Source: JAHEEL01 sp942491345 (GTDB lineage Bacteria; Actinomycetota; Acidimicrobiia; Spongiisociales; UBA5794). Taken from it: a stretch of 64,000 bases of DNA. Positions within the stretch are counted from its first letter, which is position 1, and each line of letters starts with the position of its first letter. The stretch is taken from contig CALOAN010000006.1 of NCBI GenBank assembly GCA_942491345.1, positions 6,710-70,709 of the forward strand. The letters are read 5' to 3'. Below, one piece after another: positions 40,901 to 49,119 of the stretch. The notes under the pieces are model-generated. The model saw only the letters and a list, made by a program, of their open reading frames with translations, did not search any database and was not told where the DNA came from. Position numbers and translations under genes: made by a program.

Positions 40901-40922
40901 GTGCGCGCGACCCTGCGCGCAC
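40901..40922 (-). promoter_or_regulatory. Inverted repeat upstream of hoxE
   Basis: Perfect 8-bp arms GTGCGCGC / GCGCGCAC separated by GACCCT, 30-51 bases before the hoxE start. It could be the operator of a hydrogenase regulator or a hairpin in the 5' leader. No known consensus is matched. Confidence 0.4.
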
Positions 40923-40950
40923 TAGGGGCCAATGGCAGGAAGATTGAGAT

Positions 40951-40992
40951 GAGACTCGAGACTCGAGACTTGAGACATGAGACTTGAGACAC
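40951..40992 (+). repeat. Heptamer tandem repeat GAGAC(T/A)(C/T), six copies
   Basis: Six consecutive 7-base units at 40951-40992 (GAGACTC twice, then GAGACTT, GAGACAT, GAGACTT, GAGACAC) after a partial unit GAGAT. It lies between the cellobiose phosphorylase gene and hoxE. The unit length of 7 does not match any coding role here. Such heptamers are known from scattered environmental genomes, and copy number may vary by slippage. Confidence 0.85.
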
Positions 40993-41010
40993 CGGCCCGG
41001 CCTTCTGTCC

Positions 41011-41098
41011 CCCCACTGCGTGGTGGAGACACCACCCATGCGACCCCTCTCGCCCGAGCTGCGCTCGGGCGCGCTCCCCCGCTTCGTGGTGGAGGCGA
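41011..41098 (+). repeat. Hairpin repeat cluster, copies 2 and 3
   Basis: Copy 2, CCCCACTGCGTGGTGGAG (41011-41028), is identical to 35505-35522. Copy 3 (41076-41098) begins CCCCCGCTTCGTGGTGGAG. Between them is a perfect hairpin CGCCCGAGC-TGC-GCTCGGGCG (41051-41071). The region may double as the terminator of the cellobiose phosphorylase gene, or as upstream DNA of the hox operon. No gene lies in 40872-41126. Confidence 0.7.
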
Positions 41099-41126
41099 TA
41101 CGAGGCGGTGTGCCGTCCCTCCCCGG

Positions 41127-43553
41127 CTACGTCACAACGTCAATCGTCACAACCGAGCCTTGGGGCGAGTACGGGACGAGGGTTCCTTCGTGGCTCGCGC
41201 CGTTGACGGTGAGCCTGGGGGAGCCACCACCTGAGCTGTTGGTGATGTTCACGCGGTACTCGGCGCCGCGGCAGTGGCGAACGAAATGCAGGTCACTCAA
41301 CTCCTGCGGGAGGCACGGCTCCACTCGGAGCCCGCCGAGTTCAGGCCGAACACCGATGATGTGCTGCGTGATCGCGACCCAGTTCCAGGCCGCAGTCCCC
41401 GTCAGCCACGAGTTCTTGGCCTCGCCGTAGCGGGGCGCATCCCGGCCGGCGATCATCTGTGCGTAGACGTATGGCTCGGTCCGGTGCAGCCCGGCGATCT
41501 CCTCCCGGAATGCCGGGGCGATCTTCTTCCAGTACTCGTACGCCTCCTCGGCGCGTCCAAGCCGAGTGGCGGCGATCATCACCCATGGGTTGGTGTGGCA
41601 GAACACACTGCCGTTCTCCTTGTAGCCGGGTGGATAGGTGGTGATCTCACCGAGCTCGGGGTGGAACGTGGTGAAGGCGGGCTGGTGGAGCAGGATGCCG
41701 TGGTCCGAGTTGAGCCTCGCGTTGACCGAGTCGAGTGCACGGTCGGCGTGTGTCGTCTCTTCGCCGATGCCGGCCATCACGCACATGCCCTGGGACTCGA
41801 TGAAGATCTGTCCTTCCGTGTTCTTGCTCGATCCAACCGGGTTCCCGAAGTGGTCATAGGCCCTGAGGAACCAGTCGCCGTCCCAGCCATGGTTCATGAC
41901 CGTGTCGGCCATCGCTGCAGTGTGGCCGCGTTCTGTTGCCGCGACATCGGAGAGGCCGTGTGCCGCAGCAAGATCCGCGTATTGCTCGCCTGCATGGACG
42001 AACAAGCCGGCGATGAACACCGATTCCGCCGTGCGGCCGTCCTGGGTCTCCATCGTCTGGAAGGACTCTCCCGGTTCTGTCGAGAACGCGTTCAGGTTGA
42101 GGCAGTCGTTCCAGTCTGCTCGTCCGATCAGCGGCAGACCATGAGGTCCCAGATGGTCGAGCACGTGATGGAAGGAGCGGGTGAGGTGCTCGAACAGGGA
42201 TGCGCTGTCGTCGGGATCGTTGTCGAACGGGACAGGCTCGTCGAGGATTGAGAGGTCCCCGGTCTCTCTGATGTACGCCGCCGTGCCCTCGATGAGCCAA
42301 AGGGGGTCATCGTTGAATCCAGTCCCAACGGAGTTGTTGCCGCGTTTCGTGAGTGGCTGGTATTGGTGGTAGGCGCTGCCGTCCGGCAACTGGGTGGCGG
42401 CGACGTCGAGAATGCGTTCCCGCGCCCGCTCCGGGATCAGGTGGACGAACCCCAGGAGATCCTGGGCGGAGTCGCGGAAGCCCATCCCGCGCCCGAGGCC
42501 GGACTCGAAATAGGACGCGCTGCGCGACATGTTGAAGGTGACCATGCACTGGTAGGGGTTCCAGATATTGATCATGCGGTCGACGCGGGGATCGCCGGTC
42601 GACACGGAGACCGTCTCCAGGAGGCCGCTCCAGTACATCCGCAGGTCGGCGAGTGCGGCATCGACGGCATCGGAGGTCGAGAACTGTTGGAGAAGGGCGC
42701 GCGCCTTCTTCTTGTTGGCGACGCCGGGTGACGCCCACTTTTCATCGGCTTCGTTCTCGACGTAGCCCAGGACGAAAACCAGGTCCCTTTGCTCCCCGGA
42801 CTCCAACTCGATGTTGATCTGATGGGAGCCGATCGGCGCCCAGCCGCTCGCCATCGAGTCCCGGCACTGCCCCTCGAGCACCACCTCGGGGGAGGACCAG
42901 TTGTTGCGGAGGCCGAAGAACGTCTCCCGGTCCGTGTCAAAGCCTTGGATCGGGGTGTTGACGCCGTAGACGGCGTAGTGGTCGCGGCGCTCTCGATACT
43001 CGGTGGTGTGATAGATCGCGCTGCCATCGACCTCGACCTCACCGAGTGAGAGGTTCCGCTGGAAGTTGGTGGCATCATCGGCTGCGTTCCACAGGCAGAA
43101 CTCGGCGAGCGAGAACAGTTGGAAGGATCGGCGTTCATCGGTTGTGTTGGTGAGGCGAACCCGATGGACTTCAGCCGTGGCGCCGAGCGGGACGAGGAAC
43201 AGGACCTCGCAGGTGATTCCGTTGCGTTCTCCCGCGATCGAGGTGTAGGAGAGGCCATGGCGCGCCTCAAAGCGGTCGAGGTCGGCTTTGGCCGGTGCCC
43301 ATGTTGGGGACCACACGTCACCGCCGTCGTTGAGGTAGTAGCAGCGGCCGCCGGCGTCGGTTGGGACGTTGTTGTAGCGCCACCGGGTGAGGCGGCGCAT
43401 TAGGGCATCACGGTAGAACGTGTAGCCGCCCCCCGTGTGGGAGATCAGTCCAAAGAACTCCTCCGTTCCGAGGTAGTTGATCCACGGGTAGGGCGTGTGC
43501 GGTGTTGTGATGACGTACTCACGAGCTTCGTCATCGAAATAGCCAAATGACAT
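41127..43553 (-). CDS. Cellobiose phosphorylase, GH94
   Basis: Protein of 808 residues, close to the 822 of the Cellulomonas (Cellvibrio) gilvus enzyme, which it resembles throughout. The N-terminal beta-sandwich opens FGYFDDEAREYVITTPHTPYP, and the (alpha/alpha)6 barrel has FESGLGRGMGFRDSAQDLLG, QYQPLTKRGNNSVGTGFNDDP and the general-acid Asp483 in LIGRADWNDCLNL. It splits cellobiose with phosphate into glucose 1-phosphate and glucose in the cytosol, saving one ATP. A related specificity such as chitobiose is possible but the substrate-site motifs fit cellobiose. The gene is divergent from a Gfo/Idh/MocA gene. Confidence 0.93.
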   Translation of the reverse strand: MSFGYFDDEAREYVITTPHTPYPWINYLGTEEFFGLISHTGGGYTFYRDALMRRLTRWRYNNVPTDAGGRCYYLNDGGDVWSPTWAPAKADLDRFEARHGLSYTSIAGERNGITCEVLFLVPLGATAEVHRVRLTNTTDERRSFQLFSLAEFCLWNAADDATNFQRNLSLGEVEVDGSAIYHTTEYRERRDHYAVYGVNTPIQGFDTDRETFFGLRNNWSSPEVVLEGQCRDSMASGWAPIGSHQINIELESGEQRDLVFVLGYVENEADEKWASPGVANKKKARALLQQFSTSDAVDAALADLRMYWSGLLETVSVSTGDPRVDRMINIWNPYQCMVTFNMSRSASYFESGLGRGMGFRDSAQDLLGFVHLIPERARERILDVAATQLPDGSAYHQYQPLTKRGNNSVGTGFNDDPLWLIEGTAAYIRETGDLSILDEPVPFDNDPDDSASLFEHLTRSFHHVLDHLGPHGLPLIGRADWNDCLNLNAFSTEPGESFQTMETQDGRTAESVFIAGLFVHAGEQYADLAAAHGLSDVAATERGHTAAMADTVMNHGWDGDWFLRAYDHFGNPVGSSKNTEGQIFIESQGMCVMAGIGEETTHADRALDSVNARLNSDHGILLHQPAFTTFHPELGEITTYPPGYKENGSVFCHTNPWVMIAATRLGRAEEAYEYWKKIAPAFREEIAGLHRTEPYVYAQMIAGRDAPRYGEAKNSWLTGTAAWNWVAITQHIIGVRPELGGLRVEPCLPQELSDLHFVRHCRGAEYRVNITNSSGGGSPRLTVNGASHEGTLVPYSPQGSVVTIDVVT

Positions 43554-43672
43554 GGTGCTGGTGGGCCCCCTGAGCGAGCGGCTGCAAGCGTATCAGAGTG
43601 GGAATGCCCGACTTCGGCTCCCGGTCCTCGCGTACAGTGACTTGCATACGCATCGACGAAAGTGAGCAGAAC

Positions 43673-44863
43673 GTGGGCAAGAACCCGGTCATCGAAGCAC
43701 TTGGCAGGCGTCTCCGCCTTGGCGTTATCGGGGGAGGGCCGGGGAGCTTCATCGGTGCGATGCATCGAACCGCCGCTCGCATCGACGATCGCTACGAGTT
43801 GGTTGCCGGTGTCCTCTCGTCGGATCCCGAACGGTCGCGTCTGGCGGCGACCGCAATCGGAATCGAACCGGATCGCGCCTATGGGAATGCGTACACACTC
43901 ATCGCAGCGGAGGCCGACCGCGAGGACGGTGCCGACGTCATCGCGATCATGACGCCCAACGACACCCACCACGCCTACTCCATCGCGGCGCTGGATTCAG
44001 GGTTCGACGTGATCTGCGACAAACCCATCACCAACACCATCGAAGAGGCCATGGATGTGCTGGCGAAGGTCGAAGAGACCGGGCTCGTGTTCTGCCTCAC
44101 GCACAACTACACGGGGTACCCCATGGTGCGACAAGCGCGTGCGATGGTCGAGGCGGGAGAACTTGGTGAGATCCGCCTCGTGCAGGTCGAGTACGTCCAG
44201 GGCGGCAAGGCCGACGAGAACGACCCCGATCCGGGTGACGGGCTTCCGTGGCGCTACGACCCGGTGCGCGGTGGCCCGTCGCTCGTGATGGGCGACATCG
44301 GCACACACGCCCACAACCTGGCTCGGTTCATCACCGGCCTCGAGGTCACCGAGGTTGCTGCTGAAGTCGGCCACATCGTCCCGAGCCGACTGGTTGACGA
44401 CTATGCCGGGGCGCTTCTGCGGTTCAGCAACGGAGCCCGGGGCAGCTTCTGGGTCACCCAGACGGCGGCCGGCATCGAGAATGCCCTCCGGATTCGAGTG
44501 TCCGGCACCCTGGGAAGCTTGGAGTGGCTGCAGGAACGGCCGACCCGCCTGCGGTTCAACCCACTCAGCGGACCAGCGGAGGTGCGAACGCCGAACGGAC
44601 CGGGCACGCTGCCGATCTCAGCGAGAGCCACACGTATCGTTGCGGGCCACCCCGAAGGGTTCCATGAAGGCTTCGCCAACGTGTATGCCGACGCTGCGGA
44701 GGCAATCGCTGCTCGCCGAGCCGGCATACCGGTCGATCCGCTGGCGCTCCACTTCCCGGATGCGCGGGACGGAGCCATCGGGGTCGCGTTCGTCGATGCC
44801 GCCGTCGCGTCGAGCGCGGCCGATGGTGCCTGGACGAACGCGCTCGGCCCGTTCAGCGACTAG
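43673..44863 (+). CDS. Gfo/Idh/MocA-family NAD(P)-dependent sugar dehydrogenase
   Basis: Protein of 396 residues from GTG 43673. The Rossmann motif is LGVIGGGPGSFIGAMHR, followed by the catalytic Glu-Lys-Pro equivalent in VICDKPITNTIEEA and the C-terminal beta-sheet domain with HGDIG-like GDIGTHAHNLARFITG. The family oxidises sugars or inositols or acts as reductase/isomerase; members with a D-K-P variant are known. Being divergent from cellobiose phosphorylase and close to other sugar genes, it probably works on a sugar or cyclitol. Substrate unknown. Confidence 0.88.
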   Translation: MGKNPVIEALGRRLRLGVIGGGPGSFIGAMHRTAARIDDRYELVAGVLSSDPERSRLAATAIGIEPDRAYGNAYTLIAAEADREDGADVIAIMTPNDTHHAYSIAALDSGFDVICDKPITNTIEEAMDVLAKVEETGLVFCLTHNYTGYPMVRQARAMVEAGELGEIRLVQVEYVQGGKADENDPDPGDGLPWRYDPVRGGPSLVMGDIGTHAHNLARFITGLEVTEVAAEVGHIVPSRLVDDYAGALLRFSNGARGSFWVTQTAAGIENALRIRVSGTLGSLEWLQERPTRLRFNPLSGPAEVRTPNGPGTLPISARATRIVAGHPEGFHEGFANVYADAAEAIAARRAGIPVDPLALHFPDARDGAIGVAFVDAAVASSAADGAWTNALGPFSD

Positions 44864-44878
44864 CCACCTTCTGGACGT

Positions 44879-45835
44879 TTAGTACTCGTTCGGGACGAAG
44901 GTCTGTTCCGCAATGGGCGGCCGGATGTAGCCGGTGTCGTCCTGGCGCGGCGGCAACTCCAGCGGACCGAGCGTCCGGTCTTCGTATGGGATCATCGAGA
45001 GCAGGTGGCTGATGCAGTTGAGCCGCGCTCGTTTCTTGTCTTCGGCGTTAACCACGTACCACGGAGCCTGCTTGATGTCGGTGTGATCGAAGAGGATGTC
45101 CTTCGCCTTGGAGAACTCGACCCATTTGGCGCGCGATTCGAGATCCATCGGGCTCAGCTTCCAGCGTTTGATCGTGTCGTCGATACGAGCCTGGAATCGG
45201 CGCTCCTGCTCCTCATCGCTGACCGAGAACCAGTACTTGATGAGGAGGATCCCGCTCCGGACCAGCATGCGCTCGAACTCCGGGCACGAGCGGAGGAATT
45301 CCGTGTACTCCTCCTGTGTGCAGAACCCCATCACCGGTTCGACCAGGCCGCGGTTGTACCAGGATCGGTCGAACAGCACCATCTCACCTGCCGCAGGCAG
45401 GCGGCTGACGTAACGCTGGAACCACCACTGTGTCTTCTCGCGTTCGGTCGCTGTTCCGAGGGCCTCGACTCGGCAGATACGGGGATTGAGCCGCTCGGTG
45501 ATGCGCTTGATCACGCCACCCTTGCCGGCCGCGTCACGTCCCTCGAAGATCACGACGACCTTGAGACCCTCTTCCTTGACGTAGCTCTGTAGCTTGACCA
45601 ATTCCGTCTGGAGCCTTGCGAGTTCGGACTCGTAGTACTTCTTCTTGAGTTTGGGTGGCCTGACGCTCATCTGGGGTTCGACGGTGTCAAACACCGATTT
45701 GTACACCGACGGTTCCTCTGCCGCGAGCTCCTCTGCCTCTATCTCCTCCGAGACAATCTCCTCTGCCGCCAGCTCCTCTGCTACCTGCTCCTCTGCCGGC
45801 GATTCCTCTGACATCGAATCCCGTGACATTGACAT
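44879..45835 (-). CDS. ppk2: Polyphosphate kinase 2 (PPK2 family)
   Basis: Protein of 318 residues; GAGGGG five bases before ATG 45835. The first 43 residues are an acidic repeat-like tail (runs of AEE and EE). The PPK2 core follows: Walker A in FEGRDAAGKGGVIKR (about 98-112), lid region with GTATEREKTQWWFQRY, and Walker B in VLFDRSWYNRGLVEPVMGF. The C-terminus has WKLSPMDLESRAKWVEFSKAKD. It phosphorylates ADP or GDP from polyphosphate, or makes polyphosphate. It converges on the Gfo/Idh gene and diverges from the acidic membrane protein gene. Confidence 0.92.
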   Translation of the reverse strand: MSMSRDSMSEESPAEEQVAEELAAEEIVSEEIEAEELAAEEPSVYKSVFDTVEPQMSVRPPKLKKKYYESELARLQTELVKLQSYVKEEGLKVVVIFEGRDAAGKGGVIKRITERLNPRICRVEALGTATEREKTQWWFQRYVSRLPAAGEMVLFDRSWYNRGLVEPVMGFCTQEEYTEFLRSCPEFERMLVRSGILLIKYWFSVSDEEQERRFQARIDDTIKRWKLSPMDLESRAKWVEFSKAKDILFDHTDIKQAPWYVVNAEDKKRARLNCISHLLSMIPYEDRTLGPLELPPRQDDTGYIRPPIAEQTFVPNEY

Positions 45836-45959
45836 GTGAACCCCTCAGGTTGCCGCGTACGTCACACGATACCTTGTGTGAATGGGGCCTGTCGCCGGCC
45901 TGGCTTTCGGTGCTTGCCATTGGGTGTCGGGTAGTGTGGCTCGACATGGAGGCGACCGT

Positions 45960-47441
45960 ATGAGCAGCGACAAGACCCCCGATTCCGCCGATCCAGCCGA
46001 CGAGACAGCCGACGAGGTGGCGGATGCTGCTGTTGCCCCGGAAGCCGCGGACACGGAAATCGAAGTAGTTGAGATCGATACCGACGAGGCAGCGGCCGAA
46101 GCGACAGATGTCGCGCTCGCAGATCCCGAGACGGTGGCAGCCCTCCAGGCTGAGAATGCAGAGCTCAAGAAAAGGCTGGCTGCGCAGCAACCCGAGAAGT
46201 CCAAACCCAGCTCGACCACGAATCCGCTGTGGCGCAAGATCGTGGTTGGTGTGCTGGTTGTACTCGCTGTGTTCGCCCTCGTCGCATCGTTGAGTGTTAC
46301 GTGGGTCAAGACGACGATCCAGAACGAGGACCAATTCGTTGCGACGCTGGAACCGCTGCCACAAGAGGAGGCGGTTGCCTCGGTAGTCGCGCTGCGCGTT
46401 GCTGTTGGGATTGTCGAGGCCAGCGATGTTGAGGTCTGGGTGGCGGGAAACCTGCCCGACGGCTTGAAGTTCCTTTCGGTTCCGGTGACGGAATCAATCA
46501 CCGCGGTGATCGCCGGCGCGGCGAACGAGGTCATCGTCTCCGATGCATTCCGCTCGGTCTGGTCGGCCGCGCTTCGGGTAACCCACAGGGCCGCGAGCGC
46601 AGTCATCTCGGGCAACGGTGGTGCGCTGGAATCCGAAGGGGGCGTTGTATCGATCAACCTCGACGATATCGCCGGTGTGGTGATCGACAAGGTTGAGGAA
46701 GCCGGTCTTGAACTGCCTGAGACCGACGCGGAACTTGGTTCGATTGTGGTGTACGAGGACGGGCAACTCGCTGCCGTCCAATCCTTGGCTCAGGCAATCG
46801 ACACCTTGGGGTGGTTCCTTCCGCTGATGGCCCTGATCTTCATTGCGGCGGCCATCTGGATCTCTCGCGACCGCAGGCGCACAACTGCCTACTTGGCCTT
46901 CGGGACGGCGATCGGCCTGGTCTTGAGCCTGCTCGCGCTGAGCTATGGGCGCAACTACGTGGTGAACGCCATTGAAGATGTGACGAGACAGCAAGCAGCG
47001 GGCGATGCATGGGATCTGCTTCTGAACCGGCTCTATCAGATGATGTGGGCCGCACTCATCCTTGCCCTGATCCTCGGGATCGTGGCGTGGGTCCTGGGTC
47101 CATCGATACGCGCTACACACACGCGGGCGTGGGCATCGGGAACAATCCAGCGCTGGCGGCAGCCCGCTGAAGATCGTCCCAACTCCCTTACGAACTTCGT
47201 CGCCGACTGGAAGCCGACCATCGAGGTTGTCGCCATTGCTTTGGGACTCGTCTTCATACTCTTTGGACCACCGCCGACCGGGTTCTCCGTGCTGCTGACG
47301 GCGGTGATCGTGCTCGCTGTTGTCGTGGTCGCTGAAGTCCTCGCGGCGCCTGAGCCCGATCGCACCACCGCCGACGTCGAGGTGGTGGGCGTCGTTGAGG
47401 TCGACGAGGTGGTCGAAGTCGGCAGGGGATCAAGCACCTAG
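45960..47441 (+). CDS. Acidic-tailed membrane protein of unknown function
   Basis: Protein of 493 residues; GGAGG seven bases before ATG 45960. The first 80 residues are disordered and strongly acidic (Asp, Glu and Ala), ending in a short coiled coil (ALQAENAELKKRLAAQQ). One membrane helix (about 92-114) leads to a large domain outside the membrane (about 115-285), then three helices (about 288-308, 317-338, 372-392) and two more near the C-terminus, followed by an acidic, Val-rich tail. No enzyme motif. Similar large membrane proteins occur in actinobacteria without known role. Confidence 0.8.
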   Translation: MSSDKTPDSADPADETADEVADAAVAPEAADTEIEVVEIDTDEAAAEATDVALADPETVAALQAENAELKKRLAAQQPEKSKPSSTTNPLWRKIVVGVLVVLAVFALVASLSVTWVKTTIQNEDQFVATLEPLPQEEAVASVVALRVAVGIVEASDVEVWVAGNLPDGLKFLSVPVTESITAVIAGAANEVIVSDAFRSVWSAALRVTHRAASAVISGNGGALESEGGVVSINLDDIAGVVIDKVEEAGLELPETDAELGSIVVYEDGQLAAVQSLAQAIDTLGWFLPLMALIFIAAAIWISRDRRRTTAYLAFGTAIGLVLSLLALSYGRNYVVNAIEDVTRQQAAGDAWDLLLNRLYQMMWAALILALILGIVAWVLGPSIRATHTRAWASGTIQRWRQPAEDRPNSLTNFVADWKPTIEVVAIALGLVFILFGPPPTGFSVLLTAVIVLAVVVVAEVLAAPEPDRTTADVEVVGVVEVDEVVEVGRGSST

Positions 47442-47458
47442 CCGCAAGGCTCCGCGTG

Positions 47459-49114
47459 TTAGCCGGTTTGGCGCAGGTCTCTCCGTTGGAAGAGCCACAC
47501 CGACAGGGCCACGAGGATCAGGAACAGTCCGGCGAGGATTGCGGCGTGGCCCCACGGCATGCCGTTGATGAGCGGATCGCTGCTCAAGTAGTAGTAGAAC
47601 GGCGACACCCTTGCCCACGCGGCGGTGCTGTCGTTGAGCGGCAAGAAGCCGTTGATGATGAACGCGACGACTGCCACTCCGACGGCGCCGTAGCTTGCGA
47701 TCTGCGTGAGTCCGGTGGCGGCACCCAGGGCAAGAGCCAGCGCGCCGAACGCCAGGCCGAGCAACGTTCCGAGTGCACAGGTCGCGGCGATGTTCCCCAT
47801 GTCCATGCCGAGACCGCCGAGCAGTGATCCGGCCGCGACTCCGAGGAAGGCCGCGAGTCCGACAATCACCGCATAGAGGATCATCGTCCATGTCTTCTGA
47901 ACGACGATCGTCGACCGGCGCACCGGGTTGGCGAGGAGGAGACCCATCGTGTTGCGCTTCTCCTCCCCGGCCAGGGCTGCCGTCCCGATGACGATGGTCA
48001 CGACGAGGATGCTGATAGGGATCATCATGCCGAACATCTCGACCTGATAGAACCCCTCGGGTGTGCTCATGTCTCCGCCACCGAACAGCGAGAGCAGCTC
48101 CTCAGGGAACTGCTCCCCGAGGGACTTGAGCGTGTCGTCGAGCATCGAGTACATCGGGCCGATCATGACCGACATGAGGAACAGCATCGGAACGATCACA
48201 TACAGCAGGGGTTGGTGTTCCGACGCGGTCTTGATCCAGATCTTCGACACCCTGGCCGTGCCGGCGAGCATCTCCGCCGCCTTGTGTGTCATTGGGTTGG
48301 CGCGGAGGCGGTCGATCATCGTTGTTCCGATCGCCTGACTCCGGAGGTCCCGTCGGTTGACGCCAAGGACACCGATGATGAGGAAAACGACGGCGCCGGC
48401 CGCAAGGATTCCGAAGTCGGCCCAATCGATACCGTTGGCCATCGGATCACTGCTGCTGAAGTAGTACCACGGAAAGAACTTGGCAAGCCCGGCAAGCTCG
48501 TCCACGAGCGGCAACAGTCCGACGGCGATGAACGAGACGACCATGATGCCGGCGCTCACTCCCCCGGCAACCGAACTCTTCCCCGTCCAGCCACTGAGGG
48601 CGAAGGCGAAGGAGCCGTAGAAGAGTGCGTTGACGAACATCATGCCGACCAGCGCATTGACATCCATCGTGCCAATCTCGACATCGAGAATCAGCGGGGC
48701 CGCGATGCCGACCAGCCACAGGATGATGAATGCCACAGCCGTCACGGCAACGAGCGCTGCTGCCTTCGACAGCGCCATGTAGGTGCGGCTTGCGGGGTTG
48801 CCGAGAAGGAGACCAATCGTTCCGTTCTTCTCTTCTCCGGAGATCGAGACGGCTCCACCGGCAAGTGCAACCGCCGCCATCGTCAGCATGCCGTAGCCGG
48901 AGTAGATGGCCCCGTACGCGAGTCCGCCGACATCCGCGCCGTCCGGGATACCAAACACGCTGCGGAACGCTTCAGGAAGCTCGTCCCAGAACGAGACGTC
49001 GATCCCCCGGTAGACCGCCATGCCGAAGACCATCAGCACGCCAAGCGACACGGCGGCGATCACCGGCGGCTTCCAACGATCGAGGGTGGTCTTGGTGAAT
49101 ACGTTGGCGAACAT
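47459..49114 (-). CDS. ABC-2-type exporter permease with two fused halves
   Basis: Protein of 551 residues from ATG 49114; GTG 49123, overlapping the ATPase stop, is an alternative. Twelve helices in two homologous halves: each has an EEK(N/R)(G/N)T(I/M)GLLL block (ISGEEKNGTIGLLLGNPASR at about 90 and LAGEEKRNTMGLLLANPVRR at about 382). Such fused permeases (TnrB2-like) pair with one ATPase to export lipophilic drugs or lipids. Here the ATPase gene precedes and is controlled by a TetR repressor. Confidence 0.88.
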   Translation of the reverse strand: MFANVFTKTTLDRWKPPVIAAVSLGVLMVFGMAVYRGIDVSFWDELPEAFRSVFGIPDGADVGGLAYGAIYSGYGMLTMAAVALAGGAVSISGEEKNGTIGLLLGNPASRTYMALSKAAALVAVTAVAFIILWLVGIAAPLILDVEIGTMDVNALVGMMFVNALFYGSFAFALSGWTGKSSVAGGVSAGIMVVSFIAVGLLPLVDELAGLAKFFPWYYFSSSDPMANGIDWADFGILAAGAVVFLIIGVLGVNRRDLRSQAIGTTMIDRLRANPMTHKAAEMLAGTARVSKIWIKTASEHQPLLYVIVPMLFLMSVMIGPMYSMLDDTLKSLGEQFPEELLSLFGGGDMSTPEGFYQVEMFGMMIPISILVVTIVIGTAALAGEEKRNTMGLLLANPVRRSTIVVQKTWTMILYAVIVGLAAFLGVAAGSLLGGLGMDMGNIAATCALGTLLGLAFGALALALGAATGLTQIASYGAVGVAVVAFIINGFLPLNDSTAAWARVSPFYYYLSSDPLINGMPWGHAAILAGLFLILVALSVWLFQRRDLRQTG

Positions 49115-49119
49115 CAGAG

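Noticed and set aside
40951..40992. CRISPR-like repeat array
   Set aside because: Units are 7 bases with no spacers; no cas gene in the window.
41274..42251. Open frame of 325 codons on the plus strand
   Set aside because: Antisense to cellobiose phosphorylase; no domain.
48972..49119. ABC ATPase extending into the permease gene
   Set aside because: The extra tail is low-complexity and out of frame with the conserved C-terminus; the family ending lies in the neighbouring frame and stops at 49120.
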